Origin: Agroathelia rolfsii
Lineage: Eukaryota > Basidiomycota > Agaricomycetes > Amylocorticiales > Amylocorticiaceae
Direction of reading: 5' to 3'
Assembly (NCBI GenBank): GCA_018343915.1
Contig: JABRWF010000004.1
Span: 1,178,001-1,242,000 of the forward strand
DNA length: 64,000 nucleotides
Shown: piece by piece, positions 1-14,534 of the stretch
Layout: the number at the start of each line of letters is the position of its first letter
How positions within the stretch are numbered: the stretch's first letter is position 1
Notes under the pieces: generated by a model
Databases searched by the model: none
The model's input: only the letters and a program-made list of their open reading frames with translations
Told to the model about the DNA's origin: nothing
Program-made: the position numbers and the translations under genes

Positions 1-2119
1 TCAAGCCGGCATTGTGCTGTAACATGAGCAACTGCAACTCGGCAAACTTCTTGATGAACGACATCTTCTTGGGTTCCTTGGGAGGCTCGGTGGCGCGTTC
101 GTAGTAATCTTCGTCCTCTGAAAAGTGGTAGTTCAGCAACTTGATGAGAATCGACGTTCATAACCAAAAATAAACTCACCATCATCAAGAATAATATCAT
201 CCACGAACCACGTCGCGCTCTTATCCGACGGGTTCTTGTTTCCGTTCACCTCCTGCTGCTTGAATGCCCACTCGGGAAGCTGCTCCGGATGGGTCCACAG
301 CCTGACCTTGGTCGCCAAATGTGCCAGCTGGAAGTGTCCCGACTTGCTCTTGACCGCCTGACCGCGGGGCGCGTCGTGCAAGAAAAGCTGGAACAGCGTC
401 TCGTTGTATCGTGAGTGGTCACCTACAGGGTGCGTCGTGAATTCTTGGTTCGTGGGCATCAAGGGAGAGGCAACGTCGTGGGTGAGCAGGTAAGACTGCG
501 TGCCGACGTGCAAGAGCTGGATAACGTCCTCATTGCGGACGATACGACCCCTGCCAGCCTCGGGGAGAGCCTTGGTAGGAAGGATTTGCCAGTGGTTATT
601 GAAGTCTTCGTGGCTGTAGGCAGTGACCTGTTGCCCTGTGGTGCATTGTAAGCATGGTATATGCGCCTTGTTCACATCGATACATACCCTGACTGCTGAT
701 ACGGCCATCGTCATATTGCAATGGGTAGCGCTCGGGGTGCGAGTGGAGGAAAGCCTTGGTATCCTTGTGCTTGATGGTGACAACATCATAGTAGTGCAAT
801 TCTGCCATCTACGTTAGCACCATAATTTCAATGGTATTTTTAAGAAATAAAAGCCCACCTTGACTGCTGAGCAAAAGTTCGTTACCAGCGAGCGTCTCCT
901 GGAACGCGGGGCTCATGAATATGTCACCTGTTCCCGACTTGTTCAGGACGGCAAAGTGAACATAAAAGAATGACAGGTAGAAAATGAATGGCAGGACAAT
1001 GAGGCCAATGGCGCGGGCGCCGAAGTGCTTCCAGAAGTATTCCTGAGCATATGCGTCAGTACAACATGCCACAGAAGCTGAACGATCGCAGAAGAGGGTA
1101 TTACCATTGTATGGCCTTCCTTGTTGACGTCGAGAAGACCCCAGAGGTCAATGAGCACGGCAATACCAATAGCAACGACCGTCAGAGGGCCGTTGACCTT
1201 GGAACCCCAGGCGCAGGCCATGAAGAAACCGGTGGCAACGAGCCAGCCCCACCATTCGAGCGAGAACTCCCAGTAACGGAGTTTGCGGAAACGAATGTAT
1301 GAATACATGGTCAAAGAAATGAAGAAGATGAGCGTCGCGTCGAGCAGAATCAGACGAGACTGTGCCACATGTGCGTTGTCTACGATATTGTAAATTCAGT
1401 CATTTGCACAGGACCGAAATGATGTTAGAAACTAACCCAACATGACGATGCTGGCCGAGAAAGCAGCAATGACGGTGGAGTAGCCGCACTGCTTCATAAT
1501 GGCATAGACAATGGGAACTGTCACACTGCTCAGAAAGGCGGGGAACGCGCGCATGCCGATATATGGCACATGGTGTCTCGTGTAGCTATCGCCAATGTTC
1601 TCAAAGTCAAAGTTTCCGTCGAATCCGACGAACCAGCCGACGAGACCGAAGAGGAGTTTGGCCAAGGGTGGATGAACGTCAAAGTAGTATTCGCGTTTGA
1701 TGTAGTATGCTGCGAATTTGCCAAAGTGCACTTCGTCAAAGCTATAGCAAGAATGCCGGTTGAGAAGAGTCAATACAGCTGAGAATAGCAATCTTTTAGA
1801 CATACACGACTTGATCTGGGTGGTTCAGCTTGAAGAAGCGCAGTACGAAGGAGAAGATTGTCAAGACTGCCATGACGATGTAGCTGACTTTATCTGTCTC
1901 AAAGAGCTTCTCGAGCGAGTTTCTCTCTCTCTGTAAGAGGCCATGACATGTTGTAAGAAATGAGGGAGAAAGTTGAACATAGTTGTAGCACATGACACGT
2001 ACGCGCTCTCCGTAAATAGTGGATACATGGTCGTTATTGGAGTCAAGGTCTTCAGATATGGCGGGGGACTTTGACCCCACTACGCGCTTGCGCAGGCGTG
2101 GCGAGGAGGTGCTAGCCAT
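1..2119 (-). CDS. PMT4: Protein O-mannosyltransferase, PMT4 type (3' end outside window)
   Basis: This enzyme transfers mannose from dolichyl-phosphate mannose to Ser/Thr of secretory proteins in the ER membrane. Seen: a charged cytosolic N-terminus, a first membrane helix, then the loop DEVHFGKFAAYYIKREYYF followed by DVHPPLAKLLF. The acidic pair there is the PMT catalytic motif, and the FGKFA/KREYYF wording fits PMT4 better than PMT1 or PMT2. Further helices follow, then a lumenal MIR-repeat region (HSHPERYPLQY, GQQVTAYSHEDFNNHW, LTHDVASPL). The last visible residues (KKMSFIKKFAELQLLMLQHN) lie before the final helices, so the C-terminus is missing. At least five short introns are present; one is about 118-179. 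The start at 2119 (MASTSSPRLRKR) is preferred over an upstream in-frame Met because the longer N-terminus has no family support. It diverges from the NDR kinase. Confidence 0.93.
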
Positions 2120-2752
2120 CGAGGCAGCCTGAGGATGGAGAATGGACGGGAGTTGTAACAAGAACTTTGAACTTGTCGTGGAGGGGTCAAACGGCGGAGT
2201 TGCAACTGAATAGTGCGTGTCTCCGCCAACTCGCCCATTGCTCTTTTGTGCCTATCAGCGTCATCACAAAGAAAAATAATGCAGATTATTGATTTGTTCT
2301 TGCTTTTCAGCGTTGGGATTTGACAATCAAGTGTCACTGGAAATAAAATGGGGGTTATCAAGACTCTAGTTCAAGGAACGAGACATCCAAAGGGACTTTA
2401 GATTTGTTGGACAGCAACATACAGCATGGCAATACTCTAAGTAAAGAGTGTTTTTGACGCTCATACTATTGTCCTGATAGTCGCGGAAGTAATAACTCAA
2501 ATTTATGATTACAGCCTTATGCAATACCAATACTATGCTAGTAGAGTAGTTATGTTATGTCAATAGGCGTGTTGTGGATTGCCTCGCGACGCGTGAGAAG
2601 CATCTGGCAGCCGTCGTGCTTATACGCCTTGGACTCGTCCCAGACCCAACTTGCCATTCACCCACGACAACGACAGCCCATCCTCGTATCCCCTTCAACT
2701 GTCTCGTATAGTACTAACATAATCACCAAACACACAACTGGTACTCTCAGAC
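2120..2752. promoter_or_regulatory. Divergent promoter region between PMT4 and the NDR kinase
   Basis: This stretch separates two start codons on opposite strands and so should hold both promoters. The kinase side is C-rich and pyrimidine-rich just before the ATG at 2753, which is common for fungal promoters. I see no recognisable repeated binding site and no convincing coding frame. Confidence 0.5.
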
Positions 2753-4812
<2,060 letters not shown>

Positions 4813-5705
4813 GTGCTCTCCCTTTCCCCCCCTCTTTGACACGAGTTTAGGCTTGCTGGGTTTCTCACATATACGCTTATGACTGAATGGATGGATGGAT
4901 GGGTTTAAGGATGTGACCAAGAAAATATCTGCCTTTTTCTTCTCTCTTGTTTTAAGGAAGGAAATGGCAAAAAAGAAGTCTTGTTCGCATTCCTAACCCG
5001 AGTGGAGGGTATTTTTTTCCCCTCTTGTGTATATTATTTTTGCGATTTTTTTTCGAGTCTGGATTTTAATGAATTTTTTTCTATACCAATGATTTACCAA
5101 TGGCAAATGCAGTGAGCCTGGCGAAATATAGTAGGTCAAAACCTTCTATTTGTTGTTGTGCGATGATTCTACACCTCGGAACGGGTATATTGTCATCCCC
5201 AAAGCGAGACGATGTCTCCACGGACAAAGTATAAATTGCAAATAAAAAGACCCGTTCTCTGTTCCAATCCCCCGAGTAACATGGTAGTGAACAACAAAAA
5301 ATGCCAGTGCGACATCTGGGTCTGAGTCTTACCGAGTTACCAGTACACTGCACCGGGATCGTACTAAATATGCACTGGGCTGAAAAACTCCGGGGCTATG
5401 AGCGCTGTATGATGAACGTTTTCCACTAATATCCCATGCTTTCAAAGCCTTAATGTTTGTGTTTTTTTATATACCTATGTACTTCGGGTGGTCCTTCGTT
5501 TTGTTTTGCCTCAAGCTCCGAATCACGTACAAAGACGATGACAGTCTTTATTCACCCAAGTTTCCGAGATGTATTCCTATTTTTTCCTGGGTTCGGATAC
5601 AGCAACTAGTTTGGAGTGCATGATACTCTATACTATTCCATACCACAAAATAAGAGACTTATGAGACAGGATGTGTCGTTTTACATTACCGAGCGTTTAT
5701 ATACA
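4813..5705. other. Intergenic, convergent 3' regions
   Basis: It holds the 3' flank of the kinase, with T-rich and A-rich runs and a short TGGATGGATGGATGG repeat near 4888, and then AT-rich sequence. A 90-codon open frame on the minus strand (5081-5353) has no recognisable domain or splice context and is probably chance. Confidence 0.5.
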
Positions 5706-6684
5706 TCAGTTATCTACAACCAGAGAGGTCTGAATTGGTATGGTACCGTATAGAAAAAATAATTGATCTGGATCAACGGGATGTGTTGAAATGAACACCT
5801 TGGCATTGGCGATGTCCGTAGGATGTAGCGCCAACCCTGACAGGACTGGTCCTCTGAGGGTGGACTCAAAGGTGCCTCCCACCGTTATCTCAGCGGCCCA
5901 GTCATAGACATGCTGGTGGTAAGACGAATCCTACGCGTTTTCACCTGTTTGGAGGGAGTTCATATGAATCTAAGCCTCACCATCGAGGCGTAGGCCGTAA
6001 AAACGCCACAATGAGGATGTGTGTGCATCTAGTACTAAGTGCGTTGGAAGCCTGAATGGCGCAGGCACCGAATAATTTGACAATACGTGATATCTAGTAG
6101 AGTCTATCAGCCGCTGTCGGGAACAAATTATGAACCGACAAATGTACTTCGCCTTGATCCCCAGGATCCCAGAAAAGAGCCTTCCACGGGACAGGACAGG
6201 TCGCGATGATAGCTAACAAGAGAAGACAAAATTTGCATGGCCGGAACAAATAGAGGAAAATCAAATCATTTTTTTTTTCAAGCAAGAAAAGGGCCTGTCA
6301 ATCACGAAAGAATTCAAATTCCAAATTGCTGACATTTTATCGACCTGACACACTAGTACTCACCCTTCGACAGCTCTTTTATGATACGGGGAAATGCATT
6401 GATGCACCAGCCGCCAATATGTACAGTCGAAGAAAAAATCGTATCATTTCGGTGATAAGAGGATACGACTTTTGTTTTGCAATGGAAAGCGATATGTATG
6501 AAGAAAGTAGATGAGCTCAGGGTTAAAGGGGGAATCTGCATTTTCGATATACGTCTAGTACTTAAATACCATCAAATAGGTCGAAAAGTTCAGGTTCTCT
6601 GATACGGTACGTATCTATGAGATAGTTAACTCGAAACCTACTCACTTCACAGTCATTCGCCCACACTGGCACCATCTGCACCAT
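5706..6684 (-). CDS. Putative multi-exon gene or relic, unknown product
   Basis: Not recognised. A run of protein-like exons with matching splice phases is visible on the minus strand. A first exon near 6684-6645 (MVQMVPVWANDCE) ends at a GTGAGT donor. An exon near 6420-6360 contains VHIGGWCINAFPRIIKELS and also ends at GTGAGT. An exon starting near 6212 reads, in phase, AIIATCPVPWKALFWDPGD. A final pair of exons reads MHTHPHCGVFTAYASM and then, after a clean intron of about 50 bases, DSSYHQHVYDWAAEITVGG. It runs on with GTFESTLRGPVLSGLALHP and further codons to a stop at 5706-5708. The last exon stays open for about 80 codons without an internal Met, so simple ORF calling misses it. One junction (after ...TAADRLY) has no in-frame GT donor, which may mean decay or an exon I have misplaced. 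Function unknown. Confidence 0.4.
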
Positions 6685-7352
6685 CTGTGTGCTATAATGG
6701 CAAAAAAAAAAAATAACACGTTCAATCCTCTTCCCATTGCATGTACACTTTAGGGGAAAAGCCTATGTAATGTGTCTGAGACATTCATGCCAACCAAAAA
6801 AAAAATGAGCAGATGAAAGGGAACAAGAAGTAAGATATACTACCCAGTAGTAGTATCTTGTTTCGATATGCGGCGGTGCATACTTGGCAGTCGTTTATCT
6901 GAGCAAATCGGAGTTCGAATCTGAAACGGTTGAATTCTGGGTACTTGGCCACATACAAGTTTACTTTCGTTACTCAACCTGGCAGTCATCACCTAAAAAA
7001 AAGGAAAAGTATGCATGGAGGGGCTACTCAACCCATATGTACCCCTTTTCCCAACATAAGCACCTGGATTATTGTGAGACTAGACAAGCATGGATACAAG
7101 TGTACTTGAGTAGGATGAGCAGAACCCTCGATTCATGTCGGTGGAATGAACAATCAATTAATCAGCACCTGTCTTCGGATAGTACATGCTTTTTTAGGTT
7201 CGAAAAACCTTCTGATTCCATAATGACTCGGCGCACCACCAATCTTATTTTCTGCTGATGCATCCTCGTTATCTGAATGTGGTCATATGCATAAATGTCT
7301 TAAATACTCCAAATAGGAGACGATGGTCTCTTGTCCTCCGATATCCATCATC
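6685..7352. other. Intergenic
   Basis: AT-rich sequence with short A-runs. A 124-codon open frame at 6884-7258 has no family resemblance, signal or repeat structure, and I do not call it a gene. The TTCGAAT near 6910 looks like a tRNA T-loop, but no acceptor or anticodon arm can be folded around it. Confidence 0.4.
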
Positions 7353-8259
7353 ATGCCTCGTGTTACTGCTATTAAAAAATCTACCAACAAAAATTCTTGC
7401 AGAAATGCAAACAAGCACACTCGTGTCCAGCCCACCAACATGACAATCGAAGAACTAGCAGAGAAAATGGTCTGGTACCACAACATGCATCATGCCAGTA
7501 ATCAAGTTCTTGCAAATCATCGCACGGAGCACAAGCGGCTATACGCCACGATGGTCCAAGCACAAGGCCATGTTCCGAGCATTAAGATGCCTGACCCCCA
7601 TCGCCACTTCAGCGATGACAAAACGGCTCTGAAGTCCATACGTCTTTATGACGAATTTCTCTCACGTACCCCTCTGACTGTAGAAGAGCAAGTTTTCTAT
7701 GTTTGTGGCGTTTGGTCCATACTTTTATTCAGCTTATCTAATAAATACTTGTGGCAGTCATTTCTGGCGAAGTGTCTATAGCATGACGGCTAGTCTTATC
7801 TTCAACGAACGAATGATGTTCGCTACTATCCAGGATGTTTGCGAACCTATGATCAAATCCATGGTCGGCTGTGAGTTGGTGACTTTAACCTTCCCTTATC
7901 AGAGAAGTAGCTGACTTGAGCAGGACGACAGAATTTCTGAGGTCAAGACATAATGCAAACTCACACTACATGAAGGAAAGCGACCTCTCACGAACGGTCG
8001 CCGCCCTATCACATTCTCCATTGGCGAGGCGCAAGAACTCATTCGTGACCACGAACAATTGCTTCCCTTGCGTTTCCGTATGCTCGAAACGCGGACTGGC
8101 CCAAAGGATTGGGAGGTCATAAACGCCATTTTGGGGCGTCCGGGTGTTCCGCCAACTTTCGATGTGGTGTTAGATGGAATTGAAACGAAGGATAGCGAAA
8201 GACGTATGCTCAATATGTTGACTTATAGTGTTATAATTGTGCCCGACTCAGAGTGTTAG
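7353..8259 (+). pseudogene. Hypothetical protein gene, probably disrupted
   Basis: Not recognised. The first part reads MPRVTAIKKSTNKNS and continues through MTIEELAEKMVWYHNMHH and MPDPHRHFSDDKTALKSIRL to about 7695. A second block in another frame reads FWRSVYSMTASLIFNERM and continues through FATIQDVCEPMIKSMVG. A third reads GKRPLTNGRRPITFSIGEA and continues to a stop at 8257-8259. The first join needs a +1 frame change with no good intron of normal length. The third block is preceded by an in-frame TAA near 7950 (after DDRISEVKT), avoidable only with a roughly 39-base intron with a weak donor. An upstream ATG at 7323 would add ten residues. I read it as a decayed gene; an unusual exon structure is the alternative. 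Confidence 0.45.
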
Positions 8260-8760
8260 CCTTTTGCTGGTTAAAGTAGCCCTTGTTTGTAATTCGCCCT
8301 GATAAGTTTAGTTCGAGTAGAGGAATAAATTCCAAGTTAATCATCAAGTAGTTGAGAAATGCTTTCAAGTTCTGTCGGGGGACCTGGATAAGGAATAACA
8401 ACGTTGTTGTAAATTGCATTTGCTTCTAACTGATTCTACCAGGGTCATTCCAGCACCCCATCGAACACGAACGAAAACTTCATGCGCAATTGACATGACG
8501 CCAAGTGGTGGTGGCCGTTTGTGACAGTAAGTGATGCACCGTTACATTTATGAACATTTAGAGGAGATGTTACATGCATAGTGTTAGTCACTAACACCAT
8601 ACTAGTACTCCGGCCATAGCAGCCTGTCGGCTCACTGCCACTGGCAGACACGGTGCTAGCATCTCCTGGAAGTTGTCTCTGCCTCTCTTGATCTCATAAC
8701 TCAAAGACTGGATACAATTTTTATGTTTACTTGTGGACAAATAGCTCAACAAACACAATA
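8260..8760. other. Intergenic
   Basis: It probably contains the promoter of the downstream membrane-protein gene. A 68-codon open frame on the minus strand (8445-8651) has no recognisable domain. No repeats or sites stand out. Confidence 0.4.
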
Positions 8761-10135
8761 ATGAGCGAGGGTTTAGACAACTTGAACCTTCTGTCCCCTA
8801 ATACTATTGTAGAAATCTTCTTAGGCCCCATGGTCATAGGCATAATGATGGAACAATTTATGTTCGGGATAATTTGTTTCCAAGCAGTTGCATACTTTCG
8901 TCACCACTTTAGTAACGATAGCACCTTTTGCGGGTTCATTATCGTTTCTCTTGTTGCATCTACCGTTTTTCTAGGCATGATGGACTTGTAAGTGAAGCGG
9001 CTTGATGAAATTGCGTCAAGACTTATTTATTTGTTACTCTTGGAAAAGTACGATACTATATCGCAACCTTGTAGGGAACTACGGTGATCCACAAAAATTC
9101 AATCTTCAGGACTGGGTGACATGGACAGAACCAAGCTTGACGGCCTGGATAGCCTTTGTCTCCCATATCTTTTACATTTCCCGGTGCTGGGCCGTTACAC
9201 GTTCATTGGCTGTTTGCATGTTCCTTGGAGTTGGTACGACATCTTGAATTCCGTAAACATTTACTCGGCTTACCTTTTTTCGGTTTCCAGTTGCACTTGG
9301 TGCCTTAGTTTCTGGTATTCTGTATGCTCATACCTGAGTCCTAAGCATTTTATTTGCTATAGGAGTGTGTTTGACAGACTTACTCCATTTACGCTAAATA
9401 GGACTACCGTGTTCTGCTTTCGGCTTGGCCAGCTAAGCAAATTGCCAGAGACTATTAATATTGTTATGACCACTTGTTGGTTTGTTTGGGTACATTTATT
9501 TTCTTGATTCCGTACCGCTTCCCGTTTCTAACGTGGTCATTCTGAGACGATTACATGTGACCTATCTATTGGGACTGTCTTAGTGCTCTACCTGTGGCGC
9601 AAAGAGAGCGTCTTGCGCAGCAATAGTGCCATGATCTCCCGCTTGCAGCGGACGTCTGTCGAGACCGGGCTACTTACAGGCATTTGCACGCTATTAAACT
9701 CGATTTTTGTAAGTCAATTCTGTGTTTTCGTCTATAATTAATAGCCCTCAGACAGTATTAATAGCTTGCGTGCATGCACAACAAAGGCTATGAGTAGGTT
9801 TTTTGCGATAGTACCCTTTGTTCGCGATGTAAAATAGCCTCTGCAACAGTATGCTCATCCATTTTTCGGTGTCTCACTTATACACGATATCCGTTTTTTA
9901 CACACTCCTTAGCCGTGAGGAACTCCGCAAAATTCTCCATGGAGGTTCTGGAACGCTTGTAAGCAACTTTCAGTCTTCATTCTTGGCGGCAGGCGCTCTG
10001 TCAACGGTGCGTTTAATGAATTTCCTCGTTTCCATATATTTTAATTCTTACATTTACTCTAACATCAAGACCTTTCTTGACAATCGCTTTGAAGGTGAAG
10101 TGCACCGACGACGAAATCAGACTTCAAATGTTTGA
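8761..10135 (+). CDS. DUF6534-type seven-helix membrane protein
   Basis: A member of a large, functionally uncharacterised basidiomycete family of integral membrane proteins. Seen: a first exon from MSEGLDNLNLLSPNTIVEI with two hydrophobic segments, ending in a GTAAGT donor at 8988; a second exon (YRNLVGNYGDPQKFNLQDW) with the NYGxP motif after helix 3; then the pair VSHIFYISRCWAVT. Several more hydrophobic exons follow, with a C-terminal FLDNRFEGEVHRRRNQTSN tail. Family members usually end in short polar tails after a motif of the LNAR(E/D)-type, which FLDNRFE matches. The exon borders in the middle (9235-9850) are approximate. I see no break. The family assignment rests on overall pattern and these motifs; the function is unknown. 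Confidence 0.75.
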
Positions 10136-12786
10136 TTATAGATTGTGGAAGCGGAACAATTATAAATATGGTGGATTGGATATAACCTGTTTGCCAAGTC
10201 TGTTCTACCCTCTCTAATACTACTAATTTTGACATTGTCGTTGTGTGCTGTCGTACCCCATTGTAAATTGCGCAAGAATAACTAGGTAGAATGAATTTCA
10301 GCACCAGCCAGCCTACATACCGTAATGCTGCATGTAATATTTTATCTGATGCTAGCACAGGTACCAGAGCCTCACGAACCTCTAAGGGACCTGAACTTGA
10401 AGGAATCAAAATAACCTCCCCATCCTAGCAACAGAATTCGACAGCCCGGTAGCTTAGGAGACGAACCCGAGTAGTTTGTTTGAGGAAATGATAATGCAGA
10501 TACATTTGCATTCGAAATCAGTACGTACATAAAGTTGTTGTCATCAAGGATAATCTCTAAGGATCTGAAAACCTTACCATCATTGGATAGAGCCGATAGT
10601 TGATGCATGTTGGTGTCTTCGTGTAACGGATGTGGCCACGATACTCATGAAACAATCTAGCTGGGCTGGGGTAACAGGTTTCCAGGAACAGGGGCTACCA
10701 CGGTTAGGACCTTTGTTAGCTAGGCAAAATGGGATGAATAGTCCAACCGATTGTGCATGGTGCAATTCCTGCATGTTCCATCTTGGCCTCAGCGTTACAC
10801 TCCTGGCCTGAGTTCTAGATGACTATGGAAGTGCCAGTGGTGGCAGCGGCGGAGACTTGGACGTTGAATATACTGGCGAATGTAGAGACACCGTGGAGTT
10901 AATTACAACAATACAATATCAAGATTACTACCAAATGTGCTTCCCAGCTTGCGGGCTGCAGAAGAAAATACTAGTAGGGGAGAGGGAATATGTATACTTG
11001 TACATCTGGGATGTAGGTAGTCGAAGTTAAGTCGGGGATGGCTTGGGATACGGCATGCCAAATGGGAATGCTTAGAAAGCGATTTGAGAGGGAAGAAGTG
11101 AGTCGAGCGGCAATACGAGTGTGTTGCGAGATAACGGAATGCAAGGTAGGGGGAGGGACAGGACGTAGATGAAATGTACATGCAAGGCTTATATGATGAT
11201 GAGCATATGTTTATATAGCATGGTAAGGACGGAAATGGTATGTAAAGAGAAGACATCACATTTTTCGAGAGATAATCGATGAAACTAGTAGACTATGGCA
11301 GGAATCAAGCATAAAAAGCAATGCTAAAATAGAAGCCTCGGGATTTATGATGCGTGGCACGCATGATGCATGATGAGCGAAATGAATGGGGGGAAAACAA
11401 ATCCTATCTTAATAAGGATAGGGATGCTATCAATTAGAATAATAGAGGACACAGTAGATGTCCCTGGCTTTGATATCCTCTCAGATCTCGGACTTCACGC
11501 AATAAGGACTCCACCCTCCCATGTTTCATGTCATTGATACTGCATGCGCCAGCACTCTAGACTCAGTTCACATCTATCTGCTATCTGACATATGGCTCGG
11601 AACCTCAAAGAAAAAATTGTAGCAATCCAATGTTAGAAGGGATAAAAAAGATATACTTGATAATTAGAAAATCTAGTAACTGATTTATATAATGATGTTC
11701 AATGTACTAATAAATCCTGAAGGCCTGAAGCGTTGATGTCGGCCTGAATTAGGAGAAGACTACTGGTAGTGACCTGTGCTATGCACGGCAACCAAGTACT
11801 GAGACAGAGATCACGTCACACATGACCAATACCAGAGTGTCAATTGGTCTATTTGAAGGAAATAAAACACTATTTAAGAAGCAGAAATATCTACTAGTAT
11901 TAGTAGTACAGCATATATATAGGCTTGATGTAAAGTTTAGATGATGACGAGCCAATCAGCTTAGTACCAGGTGTGCGCAGCATGACGGGAAACTGGGCAG
12001 AGCTCCATTTGTTTGTGGGGTGTGTGGGTGTGATCACTAGTGGGAGAATGAAGGAAGGCAGCCAAACCCGGGAACATTGCGTGCACTGTTCGCGAAGCCC
12101 AGGGCGGGTGCAAAGAGCGCTGAACTTGATTGACCCAGACTAGTTTTGCGAAGTGCCGGCGGATACGGGTCTACTTATCCGGCGGTAATGGTCGGCCTGT
12201 GATATCGCCTCATGTCCATTACTCACTCCTTCAAGTTGATGGAGTGTTCGATAGGCCTTACTCCTGTATTTTCTACCATAATACATGGCCTCATCGTATT
12301 GAGTGTAAAGTTAGAGTCAGCTTATGCAGGTACGAACGCAAGTCCAAGTCAAAAGTCAAAGATCCAAGTCAGACAGTGAAAACGAACCCAGCAGTACTGC
12401 CTAACCGACGTATAATGTCGACTCTTCTCCGAATCTGTACCTTGTCATGAGCGCAATAAAAAAATCATTTCTCCGGCCTGGCCCCGCACAGGCGAGCCGC
12501 CGGGTTTTAGATGCATAGTCCACCAGATCAGCTCTTGTTATTGCTCGACGGGGGCCGGTCCGGCATACAGCGTTCACGAGACACTCACTTCTCGCCCGGA
12601 CCATAATTGAGTACTTCGCAGGCGAGCTTTTAAAGACAGTCCACTCCCTTATCGCACGTCGCGATATATCATGGGATCACCTGACAGTGGCCCTTAGTAT
12701 AAGTTACCACCTACGAATCTCGTTTGCGCCGTTTCTCCTTCTCCCCATTCCCCATATATCCCTTTTCCACGTTTCTCACATTCTGA
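10136..12786. other. Long gene-poor interval
   Basis: About 2.6 kb without a convincing gene. Open frames at 10065-10409, 10372-10608 (minus) and 10903-11259 (minus) are short, biased and unlike any family I know. The GC-rich patch around 12470-12610 looks different from its AT-rich surroundings but folds into no obvious RNA. The last several hundred bases should contain the promoter of the dehydrogenase at 12787. I see no terminal repeats or target duplications that would mark a transposon. Confidence 0.4.
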
Positions 12787-14534
12787 ATGTCGGCCCAAGT
12801 CGCAACGCCCAACGCCCAGGTCTATGACCCTCGTCTGGTCCTGGACTCTCCCGAGTTCCGTATATTGAAAGAGGGTGAGAAGCCCGCCAGCGATGCCAAC
12901 ATCGCTGCTTTCTATAATCCTGCGCATGAGATCCACCTCGTGGAGAAGCCCAAACCTAAGCCTGGGCCAGGGCAGGTCCTCATTCATGTAAAAGCAACGG
13001 GAATCTGCGGGTTCGTTCGGCGTCTCGTTTTGTCAAGATTGATTTGCTTTTTTCTGAAATGACATGTTATATGTTTATGTGATTAGATCTGATGTGCATT
13101 TCTGGAAACATGGCCGGATTGGTGATTCGATGGTGGTAGAAAGCGAGGTATGCAATTGCAGATTGCTTTATGATTTAAGAGCAAAGCTAATCTTGAGGTC
13201 GATATGTTCCTCTAGTGTGGATCAGGCCACGAGTCTGCTGGAGAGGTTGTTGAAGTGGGCGAGGGCGTTACCGAGTGGAAGGCCGGAGATCGTGTAGCCA
13301 TCGAGGCTGGTGTGCCGTGCTCGAAGCCCTCGTGCGAATTTTGTCTTACAGGACGCTATAATGGTGATTATATGCATCCATTTCTTCCCAAAGAAACCAT
13401 TACTGATCCCTTGAGTTGTATAGCTTGCCCCGATGTAGTCTTCTTCAGGTAAAGTACCCAATCAAGCTGAGTATATGCGCACAACTGATCCTCCCGACAC
13501 ACAGCACCCCTCCTTTCCACGGAACATTGACCCGCTGGCACTTGCACCCCGCCGCATGGCTTCATCGTCTCCCGGACAATGTTTCCTTTGAAGAAGGCGC
13601 CCTCTGCGAACCCTTAGCCGTCGCCTTGGCCGGTGTCGAGCGTGCCGATCTGCGTCTGGGCGATCCTATCTTCATCGCGTATGTCTTAAAACATTTTTGA
13701 ATGATCCAACTTTTTTTTGCTGAAGCAAAGCCACTTCTTTCAGCGGCGCAGGCCCCATTGGACTGGTCACCCTCCTCAGCGCGCGCGCCGCGGGCGCAGA
13801 ACCGATCGTGATCACCGACATGGTCCAATCACGCCTTGACTTTGCCAAGACTCTCGTCCCTGGCGTACGCACCGTGCTCGTACAGCGTGGCCAGACGCCC
13901 AAGGAGGTCGCAGCGAATATCAAGGCGGCTGCTGAGGGTCATGTTAAACTCACGCTTGAATGCACGGGTGTGGAGAGCAGTATACATGCGGGTATTTATG
14001 TGAGTGTGCGGTTTCATTTGAGATCGTGTATAACTTCAACAGAGTGTTGGCTGGATGTATGCTAACGAACGATTTATCCCATAGGCTACCAAGTTTGGCG
14101 GTAAGGTGTTCGTCATTGGTGTTGGCAAAGCCGAACAGAATGTGTGTTATTATATTCCTTTCCGCATTAAGATGACTGAAATCCCTCTGACTATCTTGCT
14201 GGCCATCATCATCTTACTATAGTTCCCATTCATGCACCTCAGCGCTAACGAGATTGACCTTGGCTTCCAATACCGATATGCTAATCAGGTAAATACCAAG
14301 AAGAAATGCATTTCTTCCCCTTACCTTGACCATCTCCTTGCTTGTATTGAATACGTCTGACATCAACCCCCTAATCAAACATAGTACCCTAAAGCAATTC
14401 GCCTCGTCGCCGGTGGACTGATCAACCTCAAGCCGCTCGTCACGCACCGGTTCAAGCTCGAGGACGCCGTAGACGCATTCCACCTCGCGGCCGATCCCAC
14501 CAAGGGCGCGATCAAGGTCCAAATCCAGGACTAA
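12787..14534 (+). CDS. Zinc-dependent polyol dehydrogenase, probably L-arabinitol 4-dehydrogenase (LAD)
   Basis: An NAD-dependent medium-chain dehydrogenase that oxidises a sugar alcohol to a ketose in the cytosolic L-arabinose/xylose pathway. Seen: the first Zn ligand region [12 protein letters not shown] split by an intron; [15 protein letters not shown] with the catalytic-zinc His-Glu; the structural-zinc Cys cluster [15 protein letters not shown]; the acidic CEPLAVAL zinc-site motif; and the Rossmann signature [11 protein letters not shown]. These are followed by the domain [17 protein letters not shown] and the C-terminal [26 protein letters not shown] plus the ending [11 protein letters not shown]...GAIKVQIQ favours LAD over xylitol or sorbitol dehydrogenase, but these enzymes overlap in sequence and specificity. 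At least six short introns interrupt the frame. All metal ligands I could place are present. Confidence 0.85.

Noticed and set aside
6890..6940. TTCGAAT sequence resembling a tRNA T-loop
   Set aside because: No 7-bp acceptor stem, D-arm or anticodon arm can be drawn around it, and the T-stem does not pair in register.
10903..11259. 118-codon open frame, minus strand
   Set aside because: Ser/Pro/Tyr-rich composition, no domain, no splice context; fits chance in biased sequence.
12470..12610. GC-rich patch as a possible structured RNA or tRNA
   Set aside because: No cloverleaf or conserved box could be folded by eye; it stands out only by composition.
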